Shown: positions 35,865-48,941 of the stretch, in pieces
How positions within the stretch are numbered: position 1 is the stretch's first letter
How the letters are laid out: every line of letters starts with the position of its first letter
Assembly (NCBI RefSeq): GCF_033568475.1
Contig: NC_133121.1
Span: 130,790,375 to 130,854,374, forward strand
DNA length: 64,000 nucleotides
Direction of reading: 5' to 3'
Source: Henckelia pumila
Lineage: Eukaryota > Streptophyta > Magnoliopsida > Lamiales > Gesneriaceae
Translations under genes and position numbers: made by a program
The notes under the pieces: generated by a model
The model's input: only the letters and a program-made list of their open reading frames with translations
Databases searched by the model: none
What the model was told of the DNA's origin: nothing

Positions 35865-36256
35865 ACAGATTTATAAACATATTCATAATCGGAAATGAGT
35901 TTATATACGGATTTATAAACAGAAAAAAAAATTATCTTCATTATGCTATTTGAGACCCAACAGTGACGGATTTAAGACAAAATTAAAAACCGAACAGTGA
36001 TAGATTTAAGACAAAATTAAAAACGAATTGAACTTGAAATTGAAGGAATTTGGTCAAATTAAAAACGGATTTATAAATGGTTTTATAGTCCGTCTCTAAA
36101 ATTAAAAACGGAAATTTTCCGTTTCAAAATCAGAAACGAGACCTTGAACAACGGATTTTTGAGACGAAATGTTCCGTCTCCAACTTCTTTTTTAAACGGA
36201 AAAACGGGCTTCAGAGACTGATATTTTCGTCTCTGAAGCCCTGTTTTCTTGTAGTG
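35865..36256. repeat. CACTA right subterminal repeats and terminal hairpin
   Basis: Many copies of acggatttataaac-like phrases, then a self-complementary pair (ggcttcagagac ... gtctctgaagcc, 36208-36237) immediately before the terminal repeat. Confidence 0.8.
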
Positions 36257-36325
36257 AGTCCATGACATATAATTTTTTCCAGTGATATCGAGTGCAATGA
36301 ATTCAAGCTTTGCCAAGTTTGACAT
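36257..36325 (-). pseudogene. Start of the Copia gag, cut off by the CACTA insertion (fossil)
   Basis: Opens MSNLAKLEFIALDITGKNY on the minus strand, a common start of plant Copia gag proteins. The CACTA element follows directly. Confidence 0.85.
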
Positions 36326-36345
36326 GGTGATACTAGAAAAATAAC

Positions 36346-39300
36346 TGTAACGCCCAGAAATTCGTCACGTAAATCCACATGCATAACTAGGAAATTTAAT
36401 AATTTTAAAATAATTTAAAAATATGTTAAATTATTTTTATGAATGATTATTTAAATTATGTGATTTATTTGCATGTTTTAAATAATTTCTTTCGGCATTT
36501 AAATCGGTATGATATGATTTATGAATTTATTTGAGAAAGTTTATTTTATAATCGCGTAGGCGAGACCGTGGACGGACGAGATGTTTGTTTTCACCCAAAA
36601 TATTTTATGATATTTTTAGGAGCCTTAAAATATTATTTTAAGGTATAATTGGAAGAAAATTATGGTATTTACATATATATTTATTTATGTGCTAGTTTTT
36701 ACCCAAAATAAGTTATTTTAATTACTTTTATTAACCTTTAAAAATCTCCTATTTTATTATTTCGAGATTATTAAGTTCTTAGCAAATTATCATGTATTTT
36801 TTTAAAGGTTAAATTATAGTAATTATCTAACCAAAGTATTTATTTAAATATTTAACCTAGATTACCCAAAATATTATCCTAAGATTTTCTACCCCAATTC
36901 ACCTACCCCTTACCCTACGTAAACTCACCTTTGAGCCGCCTCCATCATTCATCAGAAACATCCTCCAATTCACAGCACACACAACACGATTACCTTGAGG
37001 AAAATTTAGGATATTTGACGTCTCGATCGTCCCGGTGCGCCGATACGTGTTGTAATCACTTTTTGGATCAAGAAATCATCGAGGCACGTTTCGAATCCCT
37101 TTTTGCTCACCGTTTAAATCGTAGTACACTGATTTTTACATGATTGATCAGTTAATGCATGTATAATGTGGCGTGAATGAAAAATCTTACAAGATCATGC
37201 ATGTGTTTCACGTTTTTCTGCATATATCCAGATTTTCGGTTGTTTTTTTTTATTTTGGACAGATCTAAGCTGCTGATCCATGTGTTAGGGTCGTTCTAGG
37301 GTCCTTAGGAGTGTCTTGGGGTGGTGTCTCGGCCATGGAAAAGGGCTGCATTCAAGCTGGACGTGGCTTTTTCCGGGACGCGGCAGATTCTCGCATCGGC
37401 TTGGGTAGGGGTTCGGGTTATTCTTGCTGGTTCATGGTCAGACCAGGGACTAACCAAGGGCTAGGGGGTTCGAGTTAGGGTCCTTAGGGGCTGGTCTGTA
37501 GGGTGGCTCGGTCTTGGTAAGGGCTGGAACCAAGGCTGGTCGTGAGTGGGTGCAGGTGGCGGGTTGCGCAGGTTCATGGGGTAGATGGGATCAGGTTGCT
37601 CGGTTAGGGGGCTGGCTGGACCAGGGGCTGGTCTGGTCGGTCCGGCAGGACCCTGGGGAGGTCCTGCCGGCGGAGCTCCGGCCAGGGGTGGCCGGAGCTG
37701 GGCAAAGGAAGCAAGAAAGGATGGGGCAGCGTGAGGTACGTGGGCTTGAAAAGCCACGTACAGTGTGGGTTTTTGGGTTTAGGCGGGCCGGGCCCGGGTT
37801 TTGGGTCCGGGTCGGGTCTAAAATGATGGGTCAAATAACTTTAGTCCGGGTCTAGATTTTTATTATTTGGGCTTGGGTATTTTATTTTAATTAATTAAGA
37901 GTCTAAGTAGTTAATAAATGAGTTGGGCTTGTTAATTAATTAATTGAACTAATTTATGGGCTTTAATAATTATTGAAGTGAGCCCACTAATCTTTTATGG
38001 GTCGTGTGATCCATGAGAATTATTGGGCCAAGTTGAGTCCGGTTTAATAATTTTATCGGTCTAGTTTATAATTAATGGTTAAATAATAATTTTAATAATT
38101 TAATTTTAAGTTAATTAGTTAATGGACTTAAATTATGTTTTTAAGTGAGCTCATTAGTTTCTCATGGTTCTGGGGGCCCATGAAGCTTAATGGGCCAGTC
38201 AAGTTGGGTTTTTGGGTTTTGAGCCAGTCTAGGAATTTTTGAGTTTAAGTCTAGTGGTCAGCAGCTCGAACAAGTCCTTGGAAAAATAAATGTCCGTAAA
38301 TATATATTTAATTCATGCATGCATTTTTATTAGATATATAAGTATGTTTTTTTAAGAAAATAAATTAAATATATATTTACGGACAAATTTTCATGAAATA
38401 AAGAAATAATGAGAATTTTTATGTTCATGCATCATTAAAAATTTTTATGATAAGCTTAATTGCATGTTAAGAAAAAAAATATATTTTTATGAAAGTTGAA
38501 GTGAAGGTGGAAAGTAATGTGGTTGGAGGCCGGGATACCTGGGCCCGGTGACCTTCCTAATGATGTTTATGTATGATGAGCTTATGGATCCAGCTGAGAG
38601 GGCTGGTGAAGTGGCAGCACAGAGGTGGAAATCCCACCGCCACGTACGTTGGTTTATATATTGATCAATCGCTTAGTATGATGCCACCGACATGGATACG
38701 ACCTGTTGAGAACTAAGAAATCATGATAAGTTATTTTTTTGAGATTTATAAAGTATGATGAATTATGTTATAGCATGATGATTTAGCAGTATGATTATTT
38801 ATTTATGTTTATATGCATATAATTTTAAGATCATGCACGTATAATTATCATCCACGTATTTTATATGATGTGTGCTTGTGTGTGGTTTCATTTTGTTATG
38901 TAAGGATAGAACGTGCTGAGCCTCTAGGATCACTAGATTTAAATGGTGCAAGTGAGAAAAATGTCAATAAGGATAATGTGTTTCCGACTGGCGGCGAGGG
39001 CGTATGAGTTTCCAGGCGGCTAGAACCCGTGACCATTGCTCTAAGATGAATTTTATGTTGAGACTAGAACATTTATTTCCGCATATGATTGATTATTATA
39101 GATTTTCAGTATATGCATGGATTTTTAGATTTAAGTATTTATTTTCTAAGTTTTCATGAATTTTTGTGAAAGAAATATTATTTAGAAATTTTATTATGAA
39201 ATTCTTATGAATTATTATTTAGTAATTAATTTTAAGTATTTAATTGCATGCGTGTATCTTTATTGTATTTTTTGTGTATTTTTATTTTAAATTAAGTAAA

Positions 39301-39422
39301 GTTATTTTTAAGTATTATATATATATGTATGGGCATATATATATATTTATATTTATTATTTTATATTTTATCGTTAGAAAGTTTTTTTTTAAAAAAATCC
39401 AGTAGAAGTCCTAGATGTTTCA
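36346..39422. mobile_element. Solo LTR of a Ty3/Gypsy-type element, 3.1 kb
   Basis: A 3,077-bp segment beginning TGTAACGCCC and ending TTTCA, flanked by identical 5-bp copies of ATAAC (36341-36345, 39423-39427). There is no internal region, so it is a single LTR left by recombination between the two LTRs of one element. Length and the TGTAACGCCC start fit long-LTR Gypsy elements; the Tekay/Del lineage is my best guess only. A GC-rich, repeat-dense patch lies at 37260-37840. It sits in the leader of the Copia element and so is younger than it. Fossil. Confidence 0.9.
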
Positions 39423-40187
39423 ATAACAATGCATTTTATTAGTTAATTTCCATTAATATGACTATACAAAATAATGGAAAAATAAAAATTACAAGTGCGT
39501 ATACAAATAGATAAAAAATATGTGGTGAAAAATCGCTGGTGAGTACAAGACTCGTGAGCATGCTGATCATAATCGTTGTGAAAAATAGTCTTATAAATGC
39601 CATCATCTTCATCTTCGAAAAATCAAGGAAAAATTATTTTGAGAGAAAGAGTGAATTTGGTGTGATTGAAAATGAGTTTGAGTGAACATATTTATAGGGC
39701 AAAAACTAGCTGTTTGTTACTGTTGGGGTAAGAAAAAATCGAGTATGTGTTGAATAAAATTTTTTGATAATCATGTGATGCATATAATGATAATCATAAT
39801 TAAATATACGCAATAATATCACGTTATTATAAGGTCAGTGTCCTAGAAAACCTCTTATATAATAACATGAAAATATATATTGATATAGTTAGTATATATA
39901 CATAATAAATATATATCATATCACGTTATTGTTTAAAAACCTTAGAGAATTTTATACTTGTCGTATCCCTTATTGGGAGTGTGGGATGTCGTCTTAACAT
40001 CCTCCCAGGATTTATAACAAGTTTTTAAAAACTATTTTTTTTTTGATCATTTTTGATAATAACATGATATTATATATTAAATATATACACACAACAAATA
40101 AATAAACAATAAAATAAATATTCTTACTTTTGTTACATTTTTCTTGTGTTTTGGAGCTTGGAAAAATATGGAGGACTTTTAGAGCTT

Positions 40188-40200
40188 CGTGCTGATAACG
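40188..40200 (-). other. Primer-binding-like site of the Copia element
   Basis: CGTTATCAGCACG on the minus strand adjoins the 5' LTR; the same motif adjoins the LTR at 2054-2280. Confidence 0.6.
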
Positions 40201-40475
40201 TGTTGTGAAAAAGTAAAAATTTATGGTAAAAAGTAAAAACTCCAAAACTCAAAATATATCAAACTCTACACTTTATAATATTTTTCTCTCAACTCAATTG
40301 TATTTTTCATCACAAATGAAGACCTATTTATAGATCAACATTTGAGATTAGTCTAAAAATAAATACATCATCATCTACATCATCACACACTAATTTTCCA
40401 CATTTTACAACTCAATATTCAACATTCAACATTCAATATTCAATATTCAACATAATAATAATATATTTTTCAACA
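40201..40475 (-). repeat. Copia 5' LTR
   Basis: Partner of 22866-23167, TG...CA on the minus strand, with a TATA-like CTATAAATAGG near 40321-40335. Confidence 0.95.
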
Positions 40476-40480
40476 GTTTT

Positions 40481-41669
40481 ATTATTTAAAATCTGGATAA
40501 AATTATACTTATACTTTCGAAAAAAAAAAGTAAGGGATATTATATAACATTTTTTTATTAGCATGAGAAATTTCCAAATGAAACTAAAATTTCCAATATT
40601 TTAGAAATCAATACAAGTATGGTAAATATCGAGGAAAAAAACATCGATAATGTTTACAAAATAAGACTTTATAAATTTTATTCAGAAACTATATTATCTA
40701 CAATCCACTATAAATTGTTTGAATCACACCACATTTCTGAGTTTTTTGATGAATAATGCTAGATTTTTGGATTGTGTTAGTTGGGGATTGCTCGTGTTCT
40801 TTGGGGATCGCTATATTCGTTTTAGCGCATTTTTGTCGACACGCAAACCCTTATATGACTTTCTCACGTAATAATTTATAAAATTAATCTCCGATCTAAC
40901 TTAACTTATGAAAAGTAATCCGTTTTCACGTCTAAAGTGTTATTTTTCCTTCCAAAGACCAAAGTATAATTTTTCATTAGTTATGAAATATTGTGTTATC
41001 TATTCTATCTATTCTATTATATAAAAGATAAGCCTATTAGACTAACTAACTTTGAGAACACCAAAATACTTTATTCCTTAATTATCCCTTCCTATTCACT
41101 ATCCCACTAAAAACTTCCCACTCATTCCTTTTTTTGCTTTAAAAAAAATGTACATATAAAAAAAAACCTCTATTTTACGTATGCATGGCCATTTTTCACT
41201 AGTATATATTTATTTAAATGGAAAATATACTGTGTAATATTTATCGCTGGGCTCTTTTTGCTTTTGGGATGTACCCACTCGCCGCATACAATGTTTGAGA
41301 TTATTCTATGCTACACCTGGAGTATTTTTTTTCCTCATGATGTTGTCAAATTACAACCAGTGTATCATCAACGCACATGTTAATTTCCATAAAAAAATAT
41401 AAGGGTCTCACGTGATCTAATAATATTAAAATAGGGGAAAAAACACTCCCGATTTAGTATAGACTAACCCACGATGTTTGTGCGGCTAAATTTGTGTGCC
41501 ACGAATCACGACACGTTTTTGCGAGGTTTAATCCAATTTACGTCAAAGTTTATAACCCTATTTACTAATCCAAATGAGAACGATACAATTTGGGCTTTGG
41601 TTCCGAAAAGTATTTAGCTTTTCAAATCGTTTCATCGAAAAAGATATTTTAAATTGTAAATATTTGGAC
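40481..41669. other. Intergenic DNA between two retroelements
   Basis: AT-rich host sequence with no gene seen. A TC-start, CTAG-end pair (about 40996-41204) faintly suggests a small Helitron but lacks a convincing end hairpin, so it is not called. Confidence 0.4.
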
Positions 41670-41674
41670 TCAAT

Positions 41675-44012
41675 TGTAAGGCCCGAAAATATTAAATTAT
41701 TAATTATGGGATTTGAGATTTAAATTCCATATTATGGGCTAATATTGATTTGAGAAGTTATGGAAATTATAGATTTAATTTTCGAGCCAAAAATATTTAA
41801 TTTGAGAATTTACGGATTGTGAGAATTAAATTCTGAGAATTCTTAAATTAAAAGAATAAATATTCGATTTGAATATTTATGGAATTTAAGATTAAATTCC
41901 ATGTTTCGGGAATTAATATGATTATGTCGAAGATGAAACCCGATCAGAAACTGATTTGCAAATATCGAAGTTTGAAGGGTAAAGTGCAAAAGGTCGGGAT
42001 TATTGATTTAATCCGAATTTATTTCATTTTAATCCGAGATTATTTAATTTGAAAATTTTTAGAGTTTTGATTTAAATTCTAATATTCTTAAATTAATAAG
42101 GATTGAAATTGAATTAATAAGAGAGCCGAGGACTGAATTGTAATTTACGAAGGTTCAGGGACTAAATGGAAAATTATGTAATACATATCTGATGTTAAAT
42201 TAGATTATCAGCATGTACACGTGCATATTTTGCATACAATTCAGAAAAGTGAAGAAATAAGAACAGGGAGCCGAAACTCTCTCCATTTTTTTTGTTTTTT
42301 GATTTTCAAATTGCCGTAATTTTTGATCTGATTGCCCGATTTCGATTCCGAAAACTGTTCTGGAATCCTTGCGACGAGGGCTTCGATTTGCTGTAAGTTT
42401 CTAATTATTTCGGCATAGTTTGAAGATCTAAATATTGCTGAGATCAGATTATGAGTTTATAATTGTGTTCTTGAGCTTGTATGCACTTCAATAACGAAAC
42501 TGAATTGATGATCGGCTATCGTTTATGTTGCTTATGATTTCCAGAAGTGTTTCGACTTATATAGGGTATGATTATGCTGGTTTCGATGGCTTATGAACTG
42601 AATTGAAGTTACGTATGAATGGAATTGAAGTTAGATTCGAATTCGATATTTCGTCGGTTACCGATTTTTAATCGCTATGCCGTCGATTCGTGTTTTGAGA
42701 CCAGTTTGATAGCTGATTATTGAGATGAGATGTTCTTTGAAATGTTATCGATGATATAACATTTTTATTTCTCAATTTCAGACTTGTTTTAAAGATTAAC
42801 GACGCTTAACTTCGAATGAGAACCGAGGAAGAAGAAGTGGAAGTTTGAAATGGATTGAATGAAGATATATTGATGAATTTGACTCGATTCTGAAATAAAT
42901 GAATTGAACGAAGCTTGATGTGAATGTTTTGAGGTTGTATTTTAGATTTGAAGAATTCAGAACAGAAGAAATACGAAGGTAAAAGTGGACTACTACTTGA
43001 ATGAGATTAAAACTCGAGATGGTTTGTATCGAGTTCCCTAAATCACATACTTATTTGATTACTTGATCTTATATGAATTCTTGAATGAGACTATGATGTG
43101 AATGAATGCTATATTGATTTTATATGTTGAATTCATCTTGAAACTGATTCCTTGATTTTAAAATGAATGGAAGCGTTCGATTAGACGATTTGAGGGATTA
43201 TATATGTATGGCCTGGGTGGTTGACTTAGCCTAGCGTTTGATTTGCATATATAGTGGCTTCAAAGTCTAGAGAAGCAAGATAAGTAGCCCCACCTCGATC
43301 GGGAGAGTCGGTGGTTTAGTTACAATATCTTCTTCTCGGGATCCCAACCGACGAAATGAGAGATTTCTTGAGAGAAGCCTATTTTTAATCATGCATTGTC
43401 TTTTATTTATATCATGAATTTGATATATAACTTGATTTGCATGTTAGTTGCTTTTACAGGGAAATATGTTTCTTACCGGAGTTATCCGGCTGTTGTCGTA
43501 TTTGTATGTGTGCATGACAACAGGTGGTTCAGGATCAGGGCAACGACGGGCTTGAGGAATTGAGACTTGAGATATTAGAGTGATGATCCGGTTTAGATGA
43601 TGAGCTGCTGTCATATTATGCTTGTATAGATCTTAGACTTGAACTTTAGTCTAGAATGTTGCTTCGTGATCTTGTAACCATATTCGAAGTTCTTGTTGTT
43701 AATGTTATTACCTCTTTTGTTGAGATGTTGAGATATGGACTTAGCAAGATCACATCTTTGGCTGCTGAATAACAGAGCTCGGGACTGTCAAGGATGAGCC
43801 CGAGCTGCAGAAAACTGCAGCTCGAGCGCACCCTTTGGTGCTCACACCCGAGGGTGGGCGCTCGAGCGGCTGAAAAGTGCCGCCCGAGCGCACCCCCCTA
43901 TAAAAAAATAAAAAAAAATTGTTTTCTTTGTGGCTTTGATGCTTAGCCTTAATCCATGAACCTTGGATTATTATTTATTCTTATTTGAGAGATTAAGAAC
44001 CGGGTCGTCACA
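41675..44012 (+). repeat. Gypsy 5' LTR
   Basis: 2,338 bp, TGTAAGGCCC...GTCACA. Near its 3' end (43790-43900) it holds a GC-rich patch of GCTCGAGCGC phrases that stands out in AT-rich DNA. Confidence 0.95.
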
Positions 44013-44017
44013 ACAGG

Positions 44018-44029
44018 TGGTATCAGAGC
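44018..44029 (+). other. Primer-binding site, initiator tRNA-Met
   Basis: TGGTATCAGAGC, five bases after the 5' LTR, matches the 3' end of plant initiator tRNA-Met. Confidence 0.95.
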
Positions 44030-46897
44030 ATAAGTTTCTCGGACTGAGGTAGAATTTGAGCGGGGTAGATTGAGCCACATGCATTTATAGTATTGCATGA
44101 TTATGCATTACGCGATTTGATGATTTGATGATGTGATGATTTGCATGTGAGCGTGATCTATCTTTGAAATTCAACTGCCTGATTTACTAATTTGTAAATT
44201 TTTGAATTTCTTACTGATTTTGTTATAAGATTTTTCTCGGGTGATGTAAGAACCCAGAATCGAAGAGAACATTGTTCTTTGGGAGACGTAAGCACCCCAG
44301 ACTGACAGAATAGTATGGCCAGACGAAACAGATTGGTATGGTCAGATTGAACAAAACAGTATTGCTCAGCTGAAAGAAGTATCTCTGATTGAACAGAACA
44401 GAATATCAGTGAATGAATAGATGTTATTGCAGGTAAAAGTTGGCCTGAAGAATTTGATCCGTTGTTCAAATACCTGAAAGATACAGATGAATGACGTATC
44501 AGATTGACTGTATACCAACTTCGAAACCTAACAACCAGCTGATAGATTTTGACGAAGAAATGTTGAGAAAACAGAGGTATATTGATTTGTTGGTAAGTGC
44601 TTAGAACAGAATTTTATTTACGATTCTTTGCCACAACAAATAGAAATGATCAGAAAGCAAAATATACCCATTAGAAGTCGAATATTTTGAATAGTGAAGA
44701 CTGCCTTATTTGATTTTCAAGTTTACTACAACTCTTTGAATTGTTGAGGTTGATAATGAAGAAGCTCAACATTGAATTGTTAGTTATGGCTTGAATTCAA
44801 AAATTATGTCTGAATAATTGTTGACGACTGAAACATGTAATGAAAGACATAGCCCTGTCTAAGAGAATTGAAGTTGAATGATGAGTTAGGAGAATGAAAT
44901 TGTAGACATGTAAGAGTATATGAGATACACATACCTTTATCTACAATTTTTATTCCAGAACAGATATGAAGTGAATGATATGAAAGTAATTCTTTAACTC
45001 TAGCGGACCGAAACAGATTTATCTGAGTCTGAATGCAGAGTATGATAGAAATTATTACACTCATTGTGAAGGGAGATATCCTAGCAATCAGTGTAAAGAC
45101 ATGTCAGGAAGATGTGCTAGAATCTGTTCGAAGAAACATAAATTCTAAGAAGATTCGAATGAAGAACAAATATCAGAAGTATACAGAGGATCAGAATGAA
45201 ATTGCACATGAGAATAAAATTTCAGGTAACAGATTTATTTTGTTTTGACCTGTTTAGTATTGGTGCAATAGATACATGATAACTGAAAGCTTATTATATG
45301 ATTACCTTTGTATCAGAAAAGAGATTTTGTGAATTGAACTGAAGAATAGAACTTTTGCTTCGATGAAATGAAATTGAATATGATGTTGTTCATATGGGAA
45401 ATATTTGGTTATGATGCCTGATAGATGATGAGACTATAACCAAGTACTGATTAGTGATAGTTTCAGATTATTGAATCACTTGATTTTGTGATTTAACCAA
45501 TCAGTATGCTTTATGCTTTACGAAGTACATGTTTACCTGAATATCTGAGTTGCTTGGAAGCATGTATTACGTGAAAATGAAGTAGAATTGGTTTTTGATC
45601 AGAATTCGAGTTATTAAGAAGTATGACTAGTCTGATCAAAAGAGAACTGAAATAGAATTGATGAATAGTAGAAGATCGATAATAAGAAATGATTGAATTA
45701 GATCAACAAGAACATGATGTGCTTATGAATATGATGATAGTGATGGAATCTTGAATTAAGATTCTTTGATTTCGGTTTGATATATGATGTTTGCTTACAG
45801 AAATATTCTGAAATCAGTATATTCGATGCACTAGATATGTTCAAGATCTAAATCAGCATTGATAGATATGCCGATGAATCGAGATGACAGATATATTCCA
45901 TTAAGATTTAGACTTTAGCTTAAGTTGTGAATTGGAATTTTATAGCAACTTTATGAATTGATGAAATGAAACTGCTTTTGAAGTTTATACGATAGACGAT
46001 GATATGAAAATCAGTTACAGATGAGTCTTTTTTTTTATTATCCTGAATCGATTACATTAAATGGAGATATGATTCTTGAAATATTTAATATTGAGTATTC
46101 ATGGCGCCTGAATTATTCACTCATTTGGAGTTATGAGATGTAAGTGAGTTGTTTTCACTGTGCAGAGTTTGTTATCCAGAAGATTTGATTTTGGATGACC
46201 TTGATTGAGGGATTTTCTCAATCTTGATTTATTTATTTTATTATTTCGAGAATTATTGATCATTTGATGATATTTCAGCGTATTGTAAGATGGTTGGCTC
46301 GTAACTGATAGAAGAAGTTGAATATGATCCATGATTTTTAAAGTTAGATGATATGAATTGTCGATATTTGGAGATAGAAATAAGAAATGAAATAGGCATC
46401 CGATGAATTGATTCCAGATTTCTGTGTATTTTGATTTGAAATATTCAGATGAATATATCACCAATCAGAATGATTTTTGCTTGGACGTAAACCAAAACTG
46501 TTAAGAAGATGAAAGAAACACAGAAAGTAAACTGAGAATTCAGTACAGAATGCCAGAGTGAGATATGAATTGAAGCCTCAGATCAGAATGCACGAATTCT
46601 ATTATGATTGATTATCTGATTGTGCTTGATATTTCCGAAAAGAAATATCATATTTTGAAGAAAATGCACAACAATAACATTAAGATTCATCCAATAGTTG
46701 TTTTATCAGAAGATAAAGCAAATAGAGGTAACAAAATTAGTACAATTTCGAAGTTACATGTACAGAGAGTTTCTGATGAAGTTGAAAATCATTGACTAGC
46801 TTAGTTCAGTGACAATTTAGAAACTCCAGAATTGTTATGAGATCATAATTTGACAAAATATTTTACGGAACTACCATGATAAAACAGTATAGATGAG

Positions 46898-47081
46898 GTA
46901 AACAGGTGGTAGTTATGAACAGATTTATTGAAATTACTGTATACGATTATCTGTCTGTATGATCAAATCACTGAATTGTGATTAGATTCGTTGCAATAAG
47001 AAAAGTAAGCCAAGAATTAATGTTTCAGATTGAAACATTGGGTTTAATATTAAATTGTAATACGGATGATCAGACGACTTT
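46898..47081 (+). repeat. 184-bp direct duplication, copy 1
   Basis: Matches 48942-49125 at all but three of 184 positions; all three differences are G here and A in copy 2. The two copies bracket the insertion 47082-48941. Confidence 0.95.
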
Positions 47082-48941
47082 TATTTTATTAGAATTGATA
47101 CCCGGTGCAGCGAAAGTTTAAAAAATTTATTTTATTAATATGGAACGATTCCACATCTGGGTATCAAAACTTTCACGATTAAATTTGTGTAAGTAAAATA
47201 AATAATCACAATTAAATATTTTACCTTAAAATCTCGAAGCGAGATTATGGACACCAACAGAATTTAATCTGCTCTTGTTGTATATTCCCGGAACTAATGA
47301 ACGAACGTTTATTCAATCAGGTCCACAAATAGAAAACAAAACCCTCTGATTGACTGCACTAGAAATCAATCAGAAGTTTGCGTAGAGAATAAACAGATAT
47401 AATCTGTTAATTCAGATTGTAATTTTTCATAAAAATCACAAGCCGAATTCTCTCCGAAAAGGGACAAGGATTTTCGAAAAACCCTAAGAAAATAATATGT
47501 GTGTGTTCGAAAATTTGATGAATTAATTCTCTTCAATTTTCGAACCCACTACATGTATTTATAGATAATTTCTAGTTATAATTGTATCAAGACTCTAACT
47601 CCTTAAAGCCCACAATCCATAACTTAAGCCCAACAAGCCAAGCCCGTTGTTATAGAAATTAATATAAAATTCATCGTGACTCCGATTGATAAACTGATTT
47701 CACCAATGTGCACAAAAACCATTTCTGCATCTTTTAGAGTCAAGATAATTTTTCTGAATCCGAATTCAGTGATTTCCAAAAATGTCCATCCCTATGTCAT
47801 TTTAGGAAATCCCACTCCTTTTAGTTAAGAAGTCCAACTTCTCTTTCATTAAATTTAACTCTTTAAATTTAACTATCTCTACGGGGTTTTAGTAATCCAT
47901 TACTTGTGTAACCCTCAATGGTTCAGGAATACAGCTAGCCGTGGGCTCACAACTCCTTGTGACTCGGAACAACAATTTTCGACTTACCCATCGAATCATG
48001 GTAAGAGCGCCTAGCAACATCGCCCCATGATTCCCTAGGTATTACTGATAGTGCCTGCAAGAACCAGTAGATTTTGGTTAGTGTACAGTACGGTCCCTTC
48101 ATCCAAATATCCCGATCGAATCAACAACCATTGGTGCATCGAGAGTCATTCGAGATTCGATAACTATGCATAACATCTTGGAGATCAAATAGTGACATCG
48201 CATGTGTTACTAGGATAACCCATTAACCTAAAACACATCATGTACTCTGGCCAGAGATTCGTCACACTAATATCTCCTCAGATCGCATAGGATATCCACA
48301 CTCGCAAGTATGTGGTGAATCCTTGACAACAAAGCATCGACTCCTATATGTGTCGTAACTGTACCCAATCCCGACACCTGATGACCCCAATAGAGTCGGT
48401 AAATGAGTCAAAGTACAGTACTAGCATATAGAGTCTCAATGATGTTTCAAGTAATAAGGACTAATGATGTACAACCAAAACCGCAGACTTTATCCACTCG
48501 ATAAGTGATAACCACTTGGAAAGTCCGAATAGGGTAGTTCGATCATTCATCATATGAATATCCATTTGCATGCTTTGAACATCTCTATGTTCCATACCAA
48601 TGAAACGTGGTACTCGGCATCACAAATGCTAGTCTCAATCTCGAGCGATCCTTATCCTTATTTGCGGACAGCTCAATTGACTAGGAACAATTTAGAATAT
48701 ACAGTGACTATAAGATGTGTTTCATGATAGCCATCCCCATGTGCTACCACATCTTACATACACTATAGTATATTCAAGGTCTTTATCAAAACAACAATAG
48801 TATATCATAATATAACAATATGAAAAAAGATAAAGTCAATGCCATTATAAAAGTGTAAATTATATTAAACAAAAGATTGTTTTACATAGAGTCATAAAAG
48901 CCCTTAGCCACAAGTTGGCTAAACGGGCACCCACTCTTTCA
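47082..48941 (-). mobile_element. LTR-bearing insertion inside the Gypsy element
   Basis: 1,860 bp: 14 bp of unplaced sequence (47082-47095), then an LTR-like unit of 1,846 bp (47096-48941). The unit starts TGATACCCGG and ends CTCTTTCA, TG...CA on either reading. A TATA-like CTATAAATACATG on the minus strand near 47553-47566 suggests leftward orientation. No coding. Superfamily is not certain; Copia-like is my guess. No 5-bp target duplication flanks it (AGAAT left, GTAAA right). Instead it sits between the two copies of a 184-bp duplication. Fossil. Confidence 0.75.

Larger units (their letters stand above)
27927..36256 (+). mobile_element. CACTA (En/Spm) DNA transposon, near-autonomous
   Basis: An 8,330-bp element ending in inverted repeats that start CACTACAAGAAAACAGGG on both sides; about 29 bp match with one difference. 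The 3-bp flanks are ATT and AGT, a target duplication with one change. It carries two divergent-function genes on the plus strand: a TNP2-type transposase (29178-32890) and a TNP1-type DNA-binding partner (33108-35518). Repeated subterminal phrases (acggattt, gagacgaaa) lie within about 350 bp of each end, as expected for binding sites of the partner protein. It sits inside the gag region of the Copia element and so is younger than it. Four lesions were found in the two genes. Confidence 0.95.
22866..40475 (-). mobile_element. Ty1/Copia LTR retrotransposon, broken, with two nested insertions
   Basis: Reads leftwards. The 5' LTR is 40201-40475 and the 3' LTR is 22866-23167, with identical 5-bp target duplications GTTTT at 22861-22865 and 40476-40480. 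The inner order is primer-binding-like site, leader, gag with a zinc knuckle, protease-like region, integrase, reverse transcriptase and RNase H. That order (integrase before reverse transcriptase) fixes the Copia superfamily. Without its insertions the element would be about 6.2 kb. It is interrupted by a CACTA transposon (27927-36256) and by a Gypsy-type solo LTR (36346-39422). About a dozen differences in roughly 270 aligned LTR bases (near 4%) suggest insertion some 1.5-2 million years ago at usual plant rates. It is broken, with several (roughly five to eight) breaks in the coding region besides the insertions. Confidence 0.95.

Noticed and set aside
37461-37855. Proline-rich or Gly/Arg-rich proteins on both strands
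   Set aside because: They fall inside the GC-rich patch of a solo LTR; open frames on both strands are a composition effect.
40996-41204. Small Helitron (TC start, CTAG end)
   Set aside because: The 3' hairpin expected just before CTAG is weak or absent, and the ends are too short to trust by eye.
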